DNA of 64,000 nt from Anaerobium acetethylicum (GTDB taxonomy: Bacteria; Bacillota; Clostridia; Lachnospirales; Lachnospiraceae), in the NCBI RefSeq assembly GCF_900096945.1, contig NZ_FMKA01000015.1, forward strand, positions 1-64,000, given 5' to 3'. The notes beneath the pieces are model-generated. The model had not been told where the DNA came from and searched no databases. It saw nothing but the letters and a program-made list of their open reading frames with translations. Of the stretch, positions 16,217 to 25,032 are shown one piece after another; positions within the stretch are counted from its first letter, which is position 1; the number at the start of each line of letters is the position of its first letter. A program made the position numbers and the translations under genes.

Positions 16217-17020
16217 ATGGGAGGAAATCAACGAGTCAAGAAAATCAATGTCGTTGTGGCGGTAACGTATGTGGCCATGGTGGCAATAAACGCACTGGCC
16301 AACATTCTGCCGATCAACGGGGTCAATACGGGCCAGGTATCAGATTCCTACCCAAACCTTTTTGCGCCTGCAGGGATTACCTTTGCCATATGGGGGGTGA
16401 TTTATCTTCTGCTTGCCATGTACACCATCTATCAGTTCGGATTTTTCGGCAGTGCCCGGGATACTGCCAGCCAGCGGCTTATGAGTTCTATCGGCCTGCT
16501 TTTTTCAATCACATCGGTGGCTAATGGCGCCTGGATTTTTGCATGGCATTACAGGGCGATTGCGGCTACGATGGTACTTATGCTGATTCTTCTTGTCTGC
16601 CTGGCAGCAATCAACCTTATGCTCCGAAAGAAACAGCTGACCATGAAAGAAAGATTCTTTATCCGGCTCCCCTTTAGCGTGTATTTTGGATGGATTACGG
16701 TAGCGACCATTGCAAATACAGTGGCATTTCTTGTAGACGCGGGATGGGACGGGTTCGGAATACCGGACACTGCATGGGCGGTATTTATCATTGCGACAGG
16801 AATGGTAATCGGAACCGTGACTATGCTGGTGAATAAAGACGTTGCATATGGCCTCGTCCTGATCTGGGCATATGCAGGCATCATGCTGAAGCATGTTTCC
16901 GCACAAGGTTTTGCAGGGGAGTATATTTCAGTCATCATAACGGTGGCAGTCTGTCTTTTTGTTTTTCTTGCAGCTGAAGTGAGCATGATAGGTGCGGGAA
17001 TGATGAAGAAGAGGAAATGA
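16217..17020 (+). CDS. TspO/MBR-related membrane protein
   Basis: This 267-residue integral membrane protein has seven or more hydrophobic segments. LFAPAGITFAIWGVIYLLL (about residues 49-67) matches the TspO/MBR signature around the PxG-F-IW motif, and DTAWAVFIIATGM follows later. It is longer than classic TspO (about 160 residues), as in the larger Clostridia relatives. These proteins bind tetrapyrroles or sense stress; the ligand is unknown. A GGGAGGG site precedes the start. The next gene begins 41 bp downstream, so it may head the lipoprotein/serpin operon. Confidence 0.8.
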   Translation: MGGNQRVKKINVVVAVTYVAMVAINALANILPINGVNTGQVSDSYPNLFAPAGITFAIWGVIYLLLAMYTIYQFGFFGSARDTASQRLMSSIGLLFSITSVANGAWIFAWHYRAIAATMVLMLILLVCLAAINLMLRKKQLTMKERFFIRLPFSVYFGWITVATIANTVAFLVDAGWDGFGIPDTAWAVFIIATGMVIGTVTMLVNKDVAYGLVLIWAYAGIMLKHVSAQGFAGEYISVIITVAVCLFVFLAAEVSMIGAGMMKKRK

Positions 17021-17061
17021 CCAGATCTGTTGCTGATAGTTCGGACCAGAAGGAGAGTTTA

Positions 17062-18096
17062 ATGAGAAAAAAAGTTAAGCCTGCGCGTGCCGGCATTTTG
17101 TGCTGCATCGCCGCAGTTTTTATAATGGCGGCAGGCTGCAGTTTTGCAGAGACAGGAAGCGGGGATTCCAAGAGCGTTAAAGTGGAACAGTCTGGAAATG
17201 GTGAAAGGGCTGATACAAGCCGGACGGAGGCTGAAGACCGGACGGAGACTGAAGGCCAGATGGATTCTGAAGGCCAGTCGGGAAATGAAGATCAGTCGGA
17301 GGCTGACGTGACCGGGACGGCCGTTCTGAATACAGCAGGGAAAGATGCTCCGTGCATCAGTTCGCCGGACAGCATTACAGTAGAAGATTCCACAGGAACA
17401 GCACCGGGTTCGCAGATTGCCGTTGTTGAGGGGGATAACTCCATCACAGTCATAAGCAGCAGCTTCACGGGATATGCTTATGGAAGAAGTGCCAAAGGAA
17501 CTGACAATGCCGGTATCGTAATCTTCCAGAACGGCTCCGAAGGGGCGACGCAGGGATGCGGAATCTTCAGTGCAGAGGACTCCAGGTTTGAGATTGCGCC
17601 GGATTCCGAATATTACGCAACTGCGCCCATGTTCTTCGTAACGAATACCTATGCGGCCATAAACCTTCATGCAACAGACCTCAACTTTGGCAGCGGCATA
17701 CTTCTGTATGCTGCGGGCAATGATGGGGAATGGGGAGAAGCGGGTTCCAATGGAGCGCATGTGGAGCTGAATGCAACGAACCAGAGGCTGGCGGGAGCGA
17801 TTACGGCAGACGGGATCAGCACAGTCACCCTGAATATGACAGACAGCATCTTTGATGGAACTGTAAATTCCGGCGATACGGCCAGGGAATTCAACATCAC
17901 CATGGATAATGAGAGCACCTGGACCCTTACCGGAACTTCTTATATAACAGCGTTCACAAATGAAGATTCCGACTGCTCAAACATAATTTCAAATGGAAAT
18001 ACCGTTTACTACGACGTATCCAACAGTGCGAATGAATGGCTTGAAGGAAAGGTAATCAGGCTGAAAGGCGGAGGGTTTATGAAGCCGGTCAAGTAA
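17062..18096 (+). CDS. Surface lipoprotein with beta-helix-like domain
   Basis: This 344-residue exported lipoprotein has a signal peptide ending in the lipobox IMAAGC. A flexible acidic linker (TEAEDRTETEGQMDSEGQSG) spans about residues 50-85. The rest is repetitive beta-rich sequence (SITVISSSFTGYAYG, AAINLHATDLNFG, HVELNATNQRLAG, TVTLNMTDSIFDG) typical of right-handed beta-helices or adhesin-like domains. The start at 17062 is set by AGAAGGAGAG. No catalytic motif is seen. It sits just upstream of two serpins. Confidence 0.8.
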   Translation: MRKKVKPARAGILCCIAAVFIMAAGCSFAETGSGDSKSVKVEQSGNGERADTSRTEAEDRTETEGQMDSEGQSGNEDQSEADVTGTAVLNTAGKDAPCISSPDSITVEDSTGTAPGSQIAVVEGDNSITVISSSFTGYAYGRSAKGTDNAGIVIFQNGSEGATQGCGIFSAEDSRFEIAPDSEYYATAPMFFVTNTYAAINLHATDLNFGSGILLYAAGNDGEWGEAGSNGAHVELNATNQRLAGAITADGISTVTLNMTDSIFDGTVNSGDTAREFNITMDNESTWTLTGTSYITAFTNEDSDCSNIISNGNTVYYDVSNSANEWLEGKVIRLKGGGFMKPVK

Positions 18097-18116
18097 GCAG
18101 TCAGGGAGGGATGCGT

Positions 18117-19382
18117 ATGGAAATGCGAAACGTTAACAAGAAAATTTCTGCGGTAATCAGCCTTGTGCTGACTGTGGTTCTGGCAATCAGCCTGACAGCC
18201 TGTTCCGGATCCAGTGTCAGGGCTGACGACCTTATGGAAGGGATATCGCCGGGTGAGGTGGCAGGAAAAGAGACGGATGCAGGATTTACAGGAAGCATGG
18301 CGGATTTTTCCCTGAAGCTTTTTAAAAAGACCATAACAGAGGGTGAGAATTCCCTGATTTCGCCTCTGTCGGTGATGATTGCCCTTGCAATGACCGCCAA
18401 CGGAGCCGATACCCAGACCCTTGAAGAGATGGAGAAGCTGCTGGGCGGGGACATAGGAATCGACGAGCTGAACGAATATCTCCATACTTATTACAACGGT
18501 CTTCCGAACGAAAAGAAATCGAAGCTCAGCATCGCCAATTCCATATGGTTCAGGGACGTGGAGAGGCTGACGGTGGAAAAGGAATTTCTGCAGACGAATG
18601 CCGACTATTATGGGGCCGAGATATACAGGTCTGCTTTTGATGCCCAGGCTATTAAGGACATAAATGGCTGGGTCGATCAGAAGACGGAGGGCATGATTGA
18701 CAGGATTATCGACGAGATCGATGAGGACACGGTCATGTATCTGATCAATGCGATTGTATTTGATGCCGAGTGGGAAAAGATCTATGTGAAAGACAATATA
18801 CGCAGCGGCGAATTCATGGCTGTTGATGGAACCAGCCAGAACATCGATTTCATGTGGTCGGAGGAATCCCTGTACATTGATGACGGCATGGCGACAGGGT
18901 TCATCAAGCCTTATGCAGACGGGAACTACAGCTTCGTGGCACTGCTCCCCAATGAGGAGACCGGGATTGAGGGGTATATTGAAAATCTGACCGGCGAAGG
19001 GCTCATGGAGACCATTGCGGATGCTCAGACAACAAAAGTCAATGCAGGAATGCCGAAGTTCAGCTACGCATACGAAATCGAGATGAATGATGCACTGAAG
19101 GCTCTGGGAATGCCGACTGCCTTTTCTCCTTCCGACGCCGATCTGAGCCGGCTGGGCAGTTCGACGGCGGGCAACCTCTATATCAGTGATGTACTCCACA
19201 AGACCTTTATTTCCGTGGATGAAAAGGGAACAAAAGCGGGAGCGGTCACCAAGGTCGAGATCAAAGAAGAATCAGCCGAGGTGATGGAGCAGGTTATCCT
19301 GGACAGGCCATTTGTGTATGCGATTGTGGATCATGCGACGGGTCTTCCGGTGTTCATGGGGACAGTCATGAGTGTTGAATGA
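18117..19382 (+). CDS. Serpin family lipoprotein 1 (serine protease inhibitor)
   Basis: This 421-residue serpin has a signal peptide and lipobox (LTACSG). Serpin landmarks are present: NSLISPLSVMIALAMTANGA, NSIWFR, NAIVFDAEWEK, MPKFSYAYEIEMNDALKALG, the hinge GTKAGAVTKVEI and the C-terminal DRPFVYAIVDHATGLPVFMG. Serpins trap serine or cysteine proteases by reactive-loop cleavage, so this one would face host or microbial proteases at the cell surface. The start at 18117 has AGGGAGGG 6 bases upstream; an ATG at 18111 is too close. It is a paralogue of the next gene. Confidence 0.93.
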   Translation: MEMRNVNKKISAVISLVLTVVLAISLTACSGSSVRADDLMEGISPGEVAGKETDAGFTGSMADFSLKLFKKTITEGENSLISPLSVMIALAMTANGADTQTLEEMEKLLGGDIGIDELNEYLHTYYNGLPNEKKSKLSIANSIWFRDVERLTVEKEFLQTNADYYGAEIYRSAFDAQAIKDINGWVDQKTEGMIDRIIDEIDEDTVMYLINAIVFDAEWEKIYVKDNIRSGEFMAVDGTSQNIDFMWSEESLYIDDGMATGFIKPYADGNYSFVALLPNEETGIEGYIENLTGEGLMETIADAQTTKVNAGMPKFSYAYEIEMNDALKALGMPTAFSPSDADLSRLGSSTAGNLYISDVLHKTFISVDEKGTKAGAVTKVEIKEESAEVMEQVILDRPFVYAIVDHATGLPVFMGTVMSVE

Positions 19383-19438
19383 CAGGAAAAGCATGCCAGT
19401 ACAGTCGTGAGTGTTGAATGACAGGAAAGCATACCAGG
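19362..19438 (+). repeat. Tandem 39-bp duplication at the 3' end of serpin 1
   Basis: Two adjacent units (19362-19400 and 19401-19438) share GAGTGTTGAATGACAGGAAA. The second lies outside the gene and repeats its last codons and stop. Slippage or unequal recombination between the tandem serpins could produce it. Confidence 0.75.
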
Positions 19439-19545
19439 ACAGGAAGAGCGTGAACGACAGGAAAAGCATTCCAGACAGCCGGATGCCATGAGAAGAGCAT
19501 GAGAACCGGCATACACCATTTGTGAGTTTTTTTGGAGGTGGGAAT

Positions 19546-20823
19546 ATGAAAAAGATAAAGTGTAACAAAAGAAAAGCCGCAGCAGCACTAAGCATAATCC
19601 TTGCAGCCACGTCTGTCCTGGGCATGGCAGGCTGCTCCAGAACCGCGACGGAAACCAAGGCGGAGAGCCTGATGGAAGGCATCACCCAAAAGGAAGCAGT
19701 CAAAAAGGAAGCGGATGATAGGTTTATAGCCAGCACGGCGGATTTTTCTGTGGAGCTGTTCAAGATGACGGTCACCGATCAGAAGAACTCCCTTGTCTCA
19801 CCCTTGTCAGTCATGCTGGCGCTTGCGATGACGGCAAACGGCGCTGACGCGGAAACCAGGACCCAGATGGAGACCCTGCTTGGGGGCACCATAACCACAG
19901 AGGAGCTGAATGAATATCTTTTTTCCTATGTAGAAAGCCTGCCAAACGAAGAAAAGTCGAAGCTTGGTATAGCCAATTCCATATGGTTCCGTGAGGATGA
20001 GGACCAGTTCAAGCCTGCAACGGATTTCCTGCAAACGAATGCGGACTATTACGGCGCAGATATGTACAAGGCTCCTTTCGACGATCAGACCCTGAAGGAC
20101 ATCAACAGCTGGGTCGATGAGAATACTGACGGGCTCATTGACGGGATTCTGGATAAAATAGACAGCAGCACCATGATGTACATTTTCAATGCCATCGTCT
20201 TCGATGCGGAATGGGAACGGGTCTATGCAAAAGAAGACGTTATGGAAGGTGAATTTAAAGATGCCGACGGAAGTACCCAGAATGCAGAGTTTATGTTTTC
20301 CAAGGAGAGCCGATATATTGAAACGGACAAGGCGACAGGCTTCATAAAGCCTTATGCGAAAGGTGGATACAGCTTCGTGGCGCTCCTTCCGGAGGAAGGG
20401 ATGGACATGGGCGAATACATCGACACCCTGACGGGCGATAAATTCAGAAGCATGGTAAAAGGTGCAGAGGAAACCGTAGTCAACGCAACCATGCCGAAAT
20501 TCAGCTATGAGTATGAGATCAAGATGAATGAAGCCCTGTCTGAGCTGGGAATGCCCGATGCATTTTCTCCCGATGATGCTGATTTCAGCAGGCTTGGAAG
20601 CTCGCCTATAGGCAGCCTGTATATTGGGGAGGTCCTTCACAAGACCTTCATTGCCGTAGATGAGCTGGGAACAAAAGCCGGAGCCGTCACCAAGGTCCAG
20701 ATAGACGTGACATCGGCACGTGACTATGAAGAAGTGGTCCTGGACAGGCCATTCGTGTATGCGATTGTGGATAATGCAACGGGGCTGCCTGTATTTATGG
20801 GGACAGTGATGAGCGTGGAATGA
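19546..20823 (+). CDS. Serpin family lipoprotein 2 (serine protease inhibitor)
   Basis: This 425-residue paralogue of the previous gene has a lipobox (GMAGCS), NSLVSPLSVMLALAMTANGA, the hinge GTKAGAVTKVQI and the same C-terminal DRPFVYAIVDNATGLPVFMG. The reactive loop after the hinge differs (DVTSARDYEEVVL against KEESAEVMEQVIL in serpin 1), which suggests different target proteases. The start at 19546 follows TTGGAGGTGG. The gap to serpin 1 is 163 bp. Confidence 0.93.
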   Translation: MKKIKCNKRKAAAALSIILAATSVLGMAGCSRTATETKAESLMEGITQKEAVKKEADDRFIASTADFSVELFKMTVTDQKNSLVSPLSVMLALAMTANGADAETRTQMETLLGGTITTEELNEYLFSYVESLPNEEKSKLGIANSIWFREDEDQFKPATDFLQTNADYYGADMYKAPFDDQTLKDINSWVDENTDGLIDGILDKIDSSTMMYIFNAIVFDAEWERVYAKEDVMEGEFKDADGSTQNAEFMFSKESRYIETDKATGFIKPYAKGGYSFVALLPEEGMDMGEYIDTLTGDKFRSMVKGAEETVVNATMPKFSYEYEIKMNEALSELGMPDAFSPDDADFSRLGSSPIGSLYIGEVLHKTFIAVDELGTKAGAVTKVQIDVTSARDYEEVVLDRPFVYAIVDNATGLPVFMGTVMSVE

Positions 20824-20867
20824 GAAGTATAACTGCTGATGCAATTCAATCGAAGGAGGCTGAAATT

Positions 20868-21326
20868 ATGAAAGAGTTTTTAACCAGGAAAAATGTGATT
20901 TCCCTGATCGTCATTCCGTTATGTGCGTATCCTGTTTTCTGGCTGTTTTTCTTTTACATGTCCATATCGGCTATACCGGCAAGGCTTCTCTTTGGACGGC
21001 CGAACGTAAATCCGATGATCATCAGGAACCTGTCACTTGCGGTGAGCCTGGCAGTTGTACTGCTGGTTTCGTGGTTTGTGTTCAGGGCGAAGGGAAAGGA
21101 ACTGCTGAAAGCGCTTGTTCTGATGTTCGTGCTGATGGTGGTCTTTACTACTGTTATGAGGCTTTTCGGCATGTGGACATGGCTTTACTATCTGATTGAC
21201 GGAGTGATTTTTCTGGTAGTCCTGATGTATCTGAATATCAGGAAGAAACCCTGGGTATATTCCTATGCGGCGGTGGTCACCGTACTGTTACTGTTAGGGT
21301 TTATTGTTTTTGATATGGCAATGTAA
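20868..21326 (+). CDS. Four-helix membrane protein of unknown function
   Basis: This 152-residue protein begins after GAAGGAGG and has hydrophobic segments at about 12-35, 50-68, 80-97 and 104-148. It ends the serpin operon, 44 bp after serpin 2, and is followed by a terminator. No family is recognised. Confidence 0.65.
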   Translation: MKEFLTRKNVISLIVIPLCAYPVFWLFFFYMSISAIPARLLFGRPNVNPMIIRNLSLAVSLAVVLLVSWFVFRAKGKELLKALVLMFVLMVVFTTVMRLFGMWTWLYYLIDGVIFLVVLMYLNIRKKPWVYSYAAVVTVLLLLGFIVFDMAM

Positions 21327-21353
21327 TAATTAAAAGCATTCATTTCCTGGAAA

Positions 21354-21401
21354 GGTGCCCGATGCGGCGGACGATCTGTTCGCTGCATCGGGTATCTTTT
21401 T
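21354..21401 (+). terminator. Terminator of the serpin operon
   Basis: GCCCGATGC pairs with GCATCGGGT around a loop of about 20 bases, followed by a run of seven T. Confidence 0.85.
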
Positions 21402-21545
21402 TTGATATATAAGAAATTCCTCGAATTTCCTATATATCAAAAGCGCTCCGCGAGGAGGCGCATGACGCGCAAGAAGAATATGTCGCAGAAGCGACTGCGC
21501 GTCAGCGCGAGAGTTTCACAAGCGAAACTCTTTGTTCTGATGTAA
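21401..21545. repeat. Cluster of short palindromes between operons
   Basis: Successive hairpins are visible: TTGATATATA...TATATATCAA (21401-21440), GCGCTCCGCGAGGAGGCGC, GTCGC...GCGAC, GCGCG..CGCGC and GAGTTTC..GAAACTC. No coding frame is convincing. The following 21546-21830 is AT-rich and featureless apart from the operator-like sites listed separately. Confidence 0.6.
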
Positions 21546-21834
21546 AGCGACCATGCTCAACACTCTGATTGGGAACTGAAGTGGCTAAGCTGCTTTGTTG
21601 ATGAAATCTGATGAGTTCGGATAAGGTTAAATGCCAGGAGACCCGGAATATAAACTTTCTGTACCGGATATAGCAGCATATCTGACAAATAATAAAAAGA
21701 CTTAATTAAAAAAGCCGATAAAACGGTTGTTGTGGCAGAAAAGCAAGTGTTAATGGAAAAAAATTACATATAAAACTGCAAAAGCAGAAAAAATAAAAAT
21801 ATTTCAAGGAAAGCCAGGAGAGAAAAACAGAATG

Positions 21835-21985
21835 ATATAATTAAACGCATTAACAACAATGGTCGTAAAAGATGATAAATCAGCATATAAAAGCTATAAA
21901 AAGCAATATTTTGAGATATATAATTAAAAGAGTTAATAAAATCATTGACACAGAGGGTGCTCGGCGTTATAATTAAGGCAATTAA
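21835..21985 (+). promoter_or_regulatory. gldA promoter with three copies of an operator-like motif
   Basis: A sigma-A promoter, TTGACA (21945-21950) and TATAAT (21968-21973) with 17 bp between them, lies just upstream of the first gene of the SQ locus. The motif WTATAATTAA-N5-TTAA occurs at 21835-21853, 21918-21936 and 21967-21985; the last covers the -10 box, which suggests repression. The same motif occurs in the divergent regulatory region at 34283-34644. The ROK protein at 32359 is the obvious candidate binder. Confidence 0.75.
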
Positions 21986-22005
21986 AAAATACGGAGGTTT
22001 CAACT

Positions 22006-23145
22006 ATGAGGAAAGCGTTTATCTGTCCAACAAAATATGTTCAGGGTGAAGATGAGATTTTAAATTTAGGATATTTCATTAAAACATTTGGAACATCAGC
22101 ACTATTGATTGCACATCCGGATGATGTGAACCGTGTAAAAGACAAGCTTGATTCAACGGCAGAAAAATTTGGTATTACATTTGTGGAAAGCGGCTTCCAG
22201 GGCGAATGCTCAAGACAGGAAGTGGCAAGGCTCCAGGAACTTGCAAAACAGAAGAACTGTAACTGTACAATTGGACTTGGCGGAGGAAAAGCCATTGATA
22301 CTGCCAAATGCGTGGCGGAGGGCGAAGCACTCATTATTGTTCCGACAATCGCAGCGACCGATGCACCGACAAGCCATTCGGCGGTGCTTTACACACCGGA
22401 AGGCGCATTTGATGACTATGCATACTTCAAACAGAATCCAAGCGTTGTACTGATCGACACGACTGTAATTGCAAAAGCGCCTACCCGTTTCCTTGTATCC
22501 GGTATGGGCGATGCTCTTTCAACTTATTTCGAAGCAAGGGCGACTTCAAGATCCTATTCAAACGTAAATGCCGGACTTCCGTGCGGATTCAGAGAAGGTG
22601 TCTGCGGACCTGCAAAAGGAACTAACACTGCATTGGCACTGGCGACCCTCTGCTACCAGACATTGCTGGCAGATGGAGTGAAAGCGAAAGCTGCCTGTGA
22701 GGCAAACAAGGTTACCCAGGCCCTTGAAAATATCATCGAAGCGAACATCCTTCTTTCAGGACTTGGATTCGAAAGCGGCGGGCTTGCCGGAGCGCATGCG
22801 ATCCATGACGGACTTACTATTTTAGAAGGAACACATAAATATTTCCATGGCGAAAAAGTTGCATTCGGAACGATTGCACAGCTGGTTCTCGAAAATACAT
22901 CTACAGAAGAACTGAATCAGGTATTGGATTTCTGTCTGGAAGTTGGTCTGCCGGTCTGCCTTGCAGATATCGGAGTTGAGAATATATCTGATGAGGAAGT
23001 TATGGAAGTGGCTCAGAAGGCATGTATTCCTGAAGAGTCTATTCATGCAATGCCGTTTGCAGTTACAACCGAAGCAGTGGCAGCAGCCATTGTTACAGCA
23101 GATAAACTTGGGGCAGCCTATAAAAAGGCAAGAGGTGCGAAATAA
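22006..23145 (+). CDS. gldA: Glycerol dehydrogenase family protein (GldA-like), SQ-locus copy
   Basis: This 379-residue iron/zinc alcohol dehydrogenase of the GldA type interconverts glycerol and dihydroxyacetone, or similar polyols, using NAD. The nucleotide motif GLGGGKAIDTAKCVA is near residue 92. Metal ligands are D169 (GMGDALS), H264 (AHAIHDG) and H281 (HKYFHGEK). ACGGAGGT precedes the start. Its stop overlaps the DhaKL start by one base. A close paralogue (similar along its whole length) lies at 51756. In this locus it may remove or recover dihydroxyacetone released from sulfofructose. Confidence 0.92.
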   Translation: MRKAFICPTKYVQGEDEILNLGYFIKTFGTSALLIAHPDDVNRVKDKLDSTAEKFGITFVESGFQGECSRQEVARLQELAKQKNCNCTIGLGGGKAIDTAKCVAEGEALIIVPTIAATDAPTSHSAVLYTPEGAFDDYAYFKQNPSVVLIDTTVIAKAPTRFLVSGMGDALSTYFEARATSRSYSNVNAGLPCGFREGVCGPAKGTNTALALATLCYQTLLADGVKAKAACEANKVTQALENIIEANILLSGLGFESGGLAGAHAIHDGLTILEGTHKYFHGEKVAFGTIAQLVLENTSTEELNQVLDFCLEVGLPVCLADIGVENISDEEVMEVAQKACIPEESIHAMPFAVTTEAVAAAIVTADKLGAAYKKARGAK

Positions 23146-24896
23146 TGAAAAAAATAATCAACAGACCGGAAACAGTAGTAATCGAGATGTGCAACGGCAT
23201 TGCCATGGCACATCCGGAACTGGCATTCGATGCGAAATTCAAAGTGGTTAAGAAAAAAGAAATCAACCAGCAGAAAGTCAGCCTGATCAGCGGCGGCGGA
23301 AGCGGCCATGAACCGGCACATGCGGGTTTTGTTGGAACAGGCATGCTGGATGCAGCCGTATGCGGTGATGTATTTGCCTCACCTTCACAGATTCAGATCT
23401 ATCAGTCGATTGTCGGAACGGCAAGCGAAAAAGGAACGCTTCTGATTATCAAAAACTACAGCGGCGACATGATGAACTTTAAAAATGCGGCGCACCTGGC
23501 TGAGGAAGACGGCATAAAAGTGGATTATGTCCGCGTGGATGACGACATTGCCGTTCAGGACAGTCTTTATACCGTAGGACGAAGAGGTGTGGCCGGAACT
23601 GTATTTGTACATAAGGTTGCGGGAGCTGCGGCACAGATGGGCATGGAACTTGCGGATGTGAAAAAAGCGGCTGAAAAAGCAATTGCAAATGTGAGAAGCA
23701 TCGGATTTGCACTGACATCCTGTACCGTACCTGCAAAAGGAACGCCTACATTTGAACTCGGCGAAGATGAAATGGAGTATGGCGTAGGCATCCATGGAGA
23801 ACCTGGAATCCGTAGAGAAAAAGTAAGCAGCGCCGATGAACTGGCCGGCAGAATGGTGACTGCACTGCTGGATGATCTGAAGGTGGAGGAAGGCGATGAG
23901 GTTGCCCTTCTTGTAAACGGATTTGGAGGAAGCCCTCTGCAGGAATTATATCTTCTGAATAACTCGGTGCGCAGAGAACTGGATCTGAAAAAGGTGGTTG
24001 TCAACCGCGTGTTTGTAGGCAACTATATGACCAGCATTGATATGACGGGCGCTTCTGTTTCAATACTTAAATTGGATGCACAGCTGAAAGAACTGCTGTC
24101 GCAGCCTTGTGAAACTCCGGCGTTCCACGTGACAGGACCGGTTGAAGCGGTTCCGTACGTAAATGTCGCAGCACTCAGCGAAGAGGCAAAAGAAGTTTCC
24201 TTTACTGTTGAAACACCGGAACAGTATGCGGAAATCAAGGGCGATAAGATTACCCTGGAAAATGTGATGTATATCGTAGACAGAATGAGCGAATGCATTA
24301 TAAAAAATGAGGTTCCATTCTGTGAACTGGATTCCCATGCAGGCGATGGCGATTTTGGCATGAGCATTGCGAAAGGCTTCAAACAGCTGAAAAGAGAATG
24401 GAAAGATATCGTGGAAACGAAATCAGAGAGCATTGGCGAATTCCTGGAAGCATGTTCCCTGGTGATCATGGAATACTGCGGCGGAGCATCGGGACCGATC
24501 TGGGGATCTGCATTCCGTGCGGCTGGCAAAAAGATTGGAAATAAAAAAGAAATCAGCGCTGCTGAATTTGCAGAAATGGTACAGGCATCCGTAAAAGGAA
24601 TTCAGGCTACGGGAGAACGTTCTTTTGGACGAGGCGCTGTAGTGGGAGATAAGACGCTGATTGATGCGCTTGTTCCATATGCGGATACCTGGAGCGGAAA
24701 CAATACAGGCAAAACGTTAAAAGAAATTTTTGAGGATGCGGCGAAAGCGGCAGTAGCAGGAGCGAAAGCAACTGAACAGATTGTGGCGCGCATGGGACGT
24801 GCAGGAACGGTTGGCGAAAGAAGTCTCGGATATCCGGATGCAGGAGCACACGGGCTTGGCGTGATTTTTACTGACATTGCGCAATCCCTGAAGTAA
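23145..24896 (+). CDS. dhaK: ATP-dependent dihydroxyacetone kinase, DhaK-DhaL fusion
   Basis: This 583-residue single-chain kinase converts dihydroxyacetone to DHAP with ATP. The DhaK part (about 1-335) has GGGSGHEPAHAGFVG and the substrate-binding His at about 216 in YGVGIHGEPGI. The DhaL part (about 365-583) has the metal-binding ELDSHAGDGDFGMS and ends near GRAGTVGERSLGYPDAGA. Layout and length match Citrobacter-type kinases rather than PTS-dependent DhaKLM. Coupled to gldA. A relaxed triose or tetrulose specificity is possible. Confidence 0.93.
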   Translation: MKKIINRPETVVIEMCNGIAMAHPELAFDAKFKVVKKKEINQQKVSLISGGGSGHEPAHAGFVGTGMLDAAVCGDVFASPSQIQIYQSIVGTASEKGTLLIIKNYSGDMMNFKNAAHLAEEDGIKVDYVRVDDDIAVQDSLYTVGRRGVAGTVFVHKVAGAAAQMGMELADVKKAAEKAIANVRSIGFALTSCTVPAKGTPTFELGEDEMEYGVGIHGEPGIRREKVSSADELAGRMVTALLDDLKVEEGDEVALLVNGFGGSPLQELYLLNNSVRRELDLKKVVVNRVFVGNYMTSIDMTGASVSILKLDAQLKELLSQPCETPAFHVTGPVEAVPYVNVAALSEEAKEVSFTVETPEQYAEIKGDKITLENVMYIVDRMSECIIKNEVPFCELDSHAGDGDFGMSIAKGFKQLKREWKDIVETKSESIGEFLEACSLVIMEYCGGASGPIWGSAFRAAGKKIGNKKEISAAEFAEMVQASVKGIQATGERSFGRGAVVGDKTLIDALVPYADTWSGNNTGKTLKEIFEDAAKAAVAGAKATEQIVARMGRAGTVGERSLGYPDAGAHGLGVIFTDIAQSLK

Positions 24897-24903
24897 GGTT
24901 GGA

Positions 24904-24936
24904 GCAACTGTGAAGGACAAAGTCCTGAATAGCTGC
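24904..24936 (+). repeat. Partial copy (right end) of the ~144-bp repeat
   Basis: This 33-bp segment matches the right end of the full repeats, with GTGAAGGACAAAGTCCTGAA. It starts 8 bp after the dhaKL stop. Confidence 0.8.
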
Positions 24937-24956
24937 GAGTAAGGCTGGGTAAAGAG

Positions 24957-25006
24957 AGCTGCTGGAGAAAACGGTTATAGAAAATCAAGATTTCCGGCAG
25001 CTTTTT
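24957..25006 (+). terminator. Terminator or attenuator between dhaKL and the alcohol dehydrogenase
   Basis: AGCTGCTGGAGAAA pairs with TTTCCGGCAGCT (one bulge) around a loop of about 20 bases and is followed by five T, 27 bp before the next start. It would partly separate gldA-dhaKL from the downstream genes. Confidence 0.6.
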
Positions 25007-25032
25007 GAAAGAGTATACAGGAGGAAAATAAA

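Noticed and set aside
16056-16265. 69-codon + strand frame before the TspO-like gene
   Set aside because: No ribosome binding site, charged non-conserved sequence, and it runs through a likely promoter and the next start.
18009-19199. Long minus-strand open frame (about 396 codons) opposite serpin 1
   Set aside because: It is antisense to a clear serpin, has no ribosome binding site and no recognisable protein pattern. GC-rich codon use in serpin 1 explains it.
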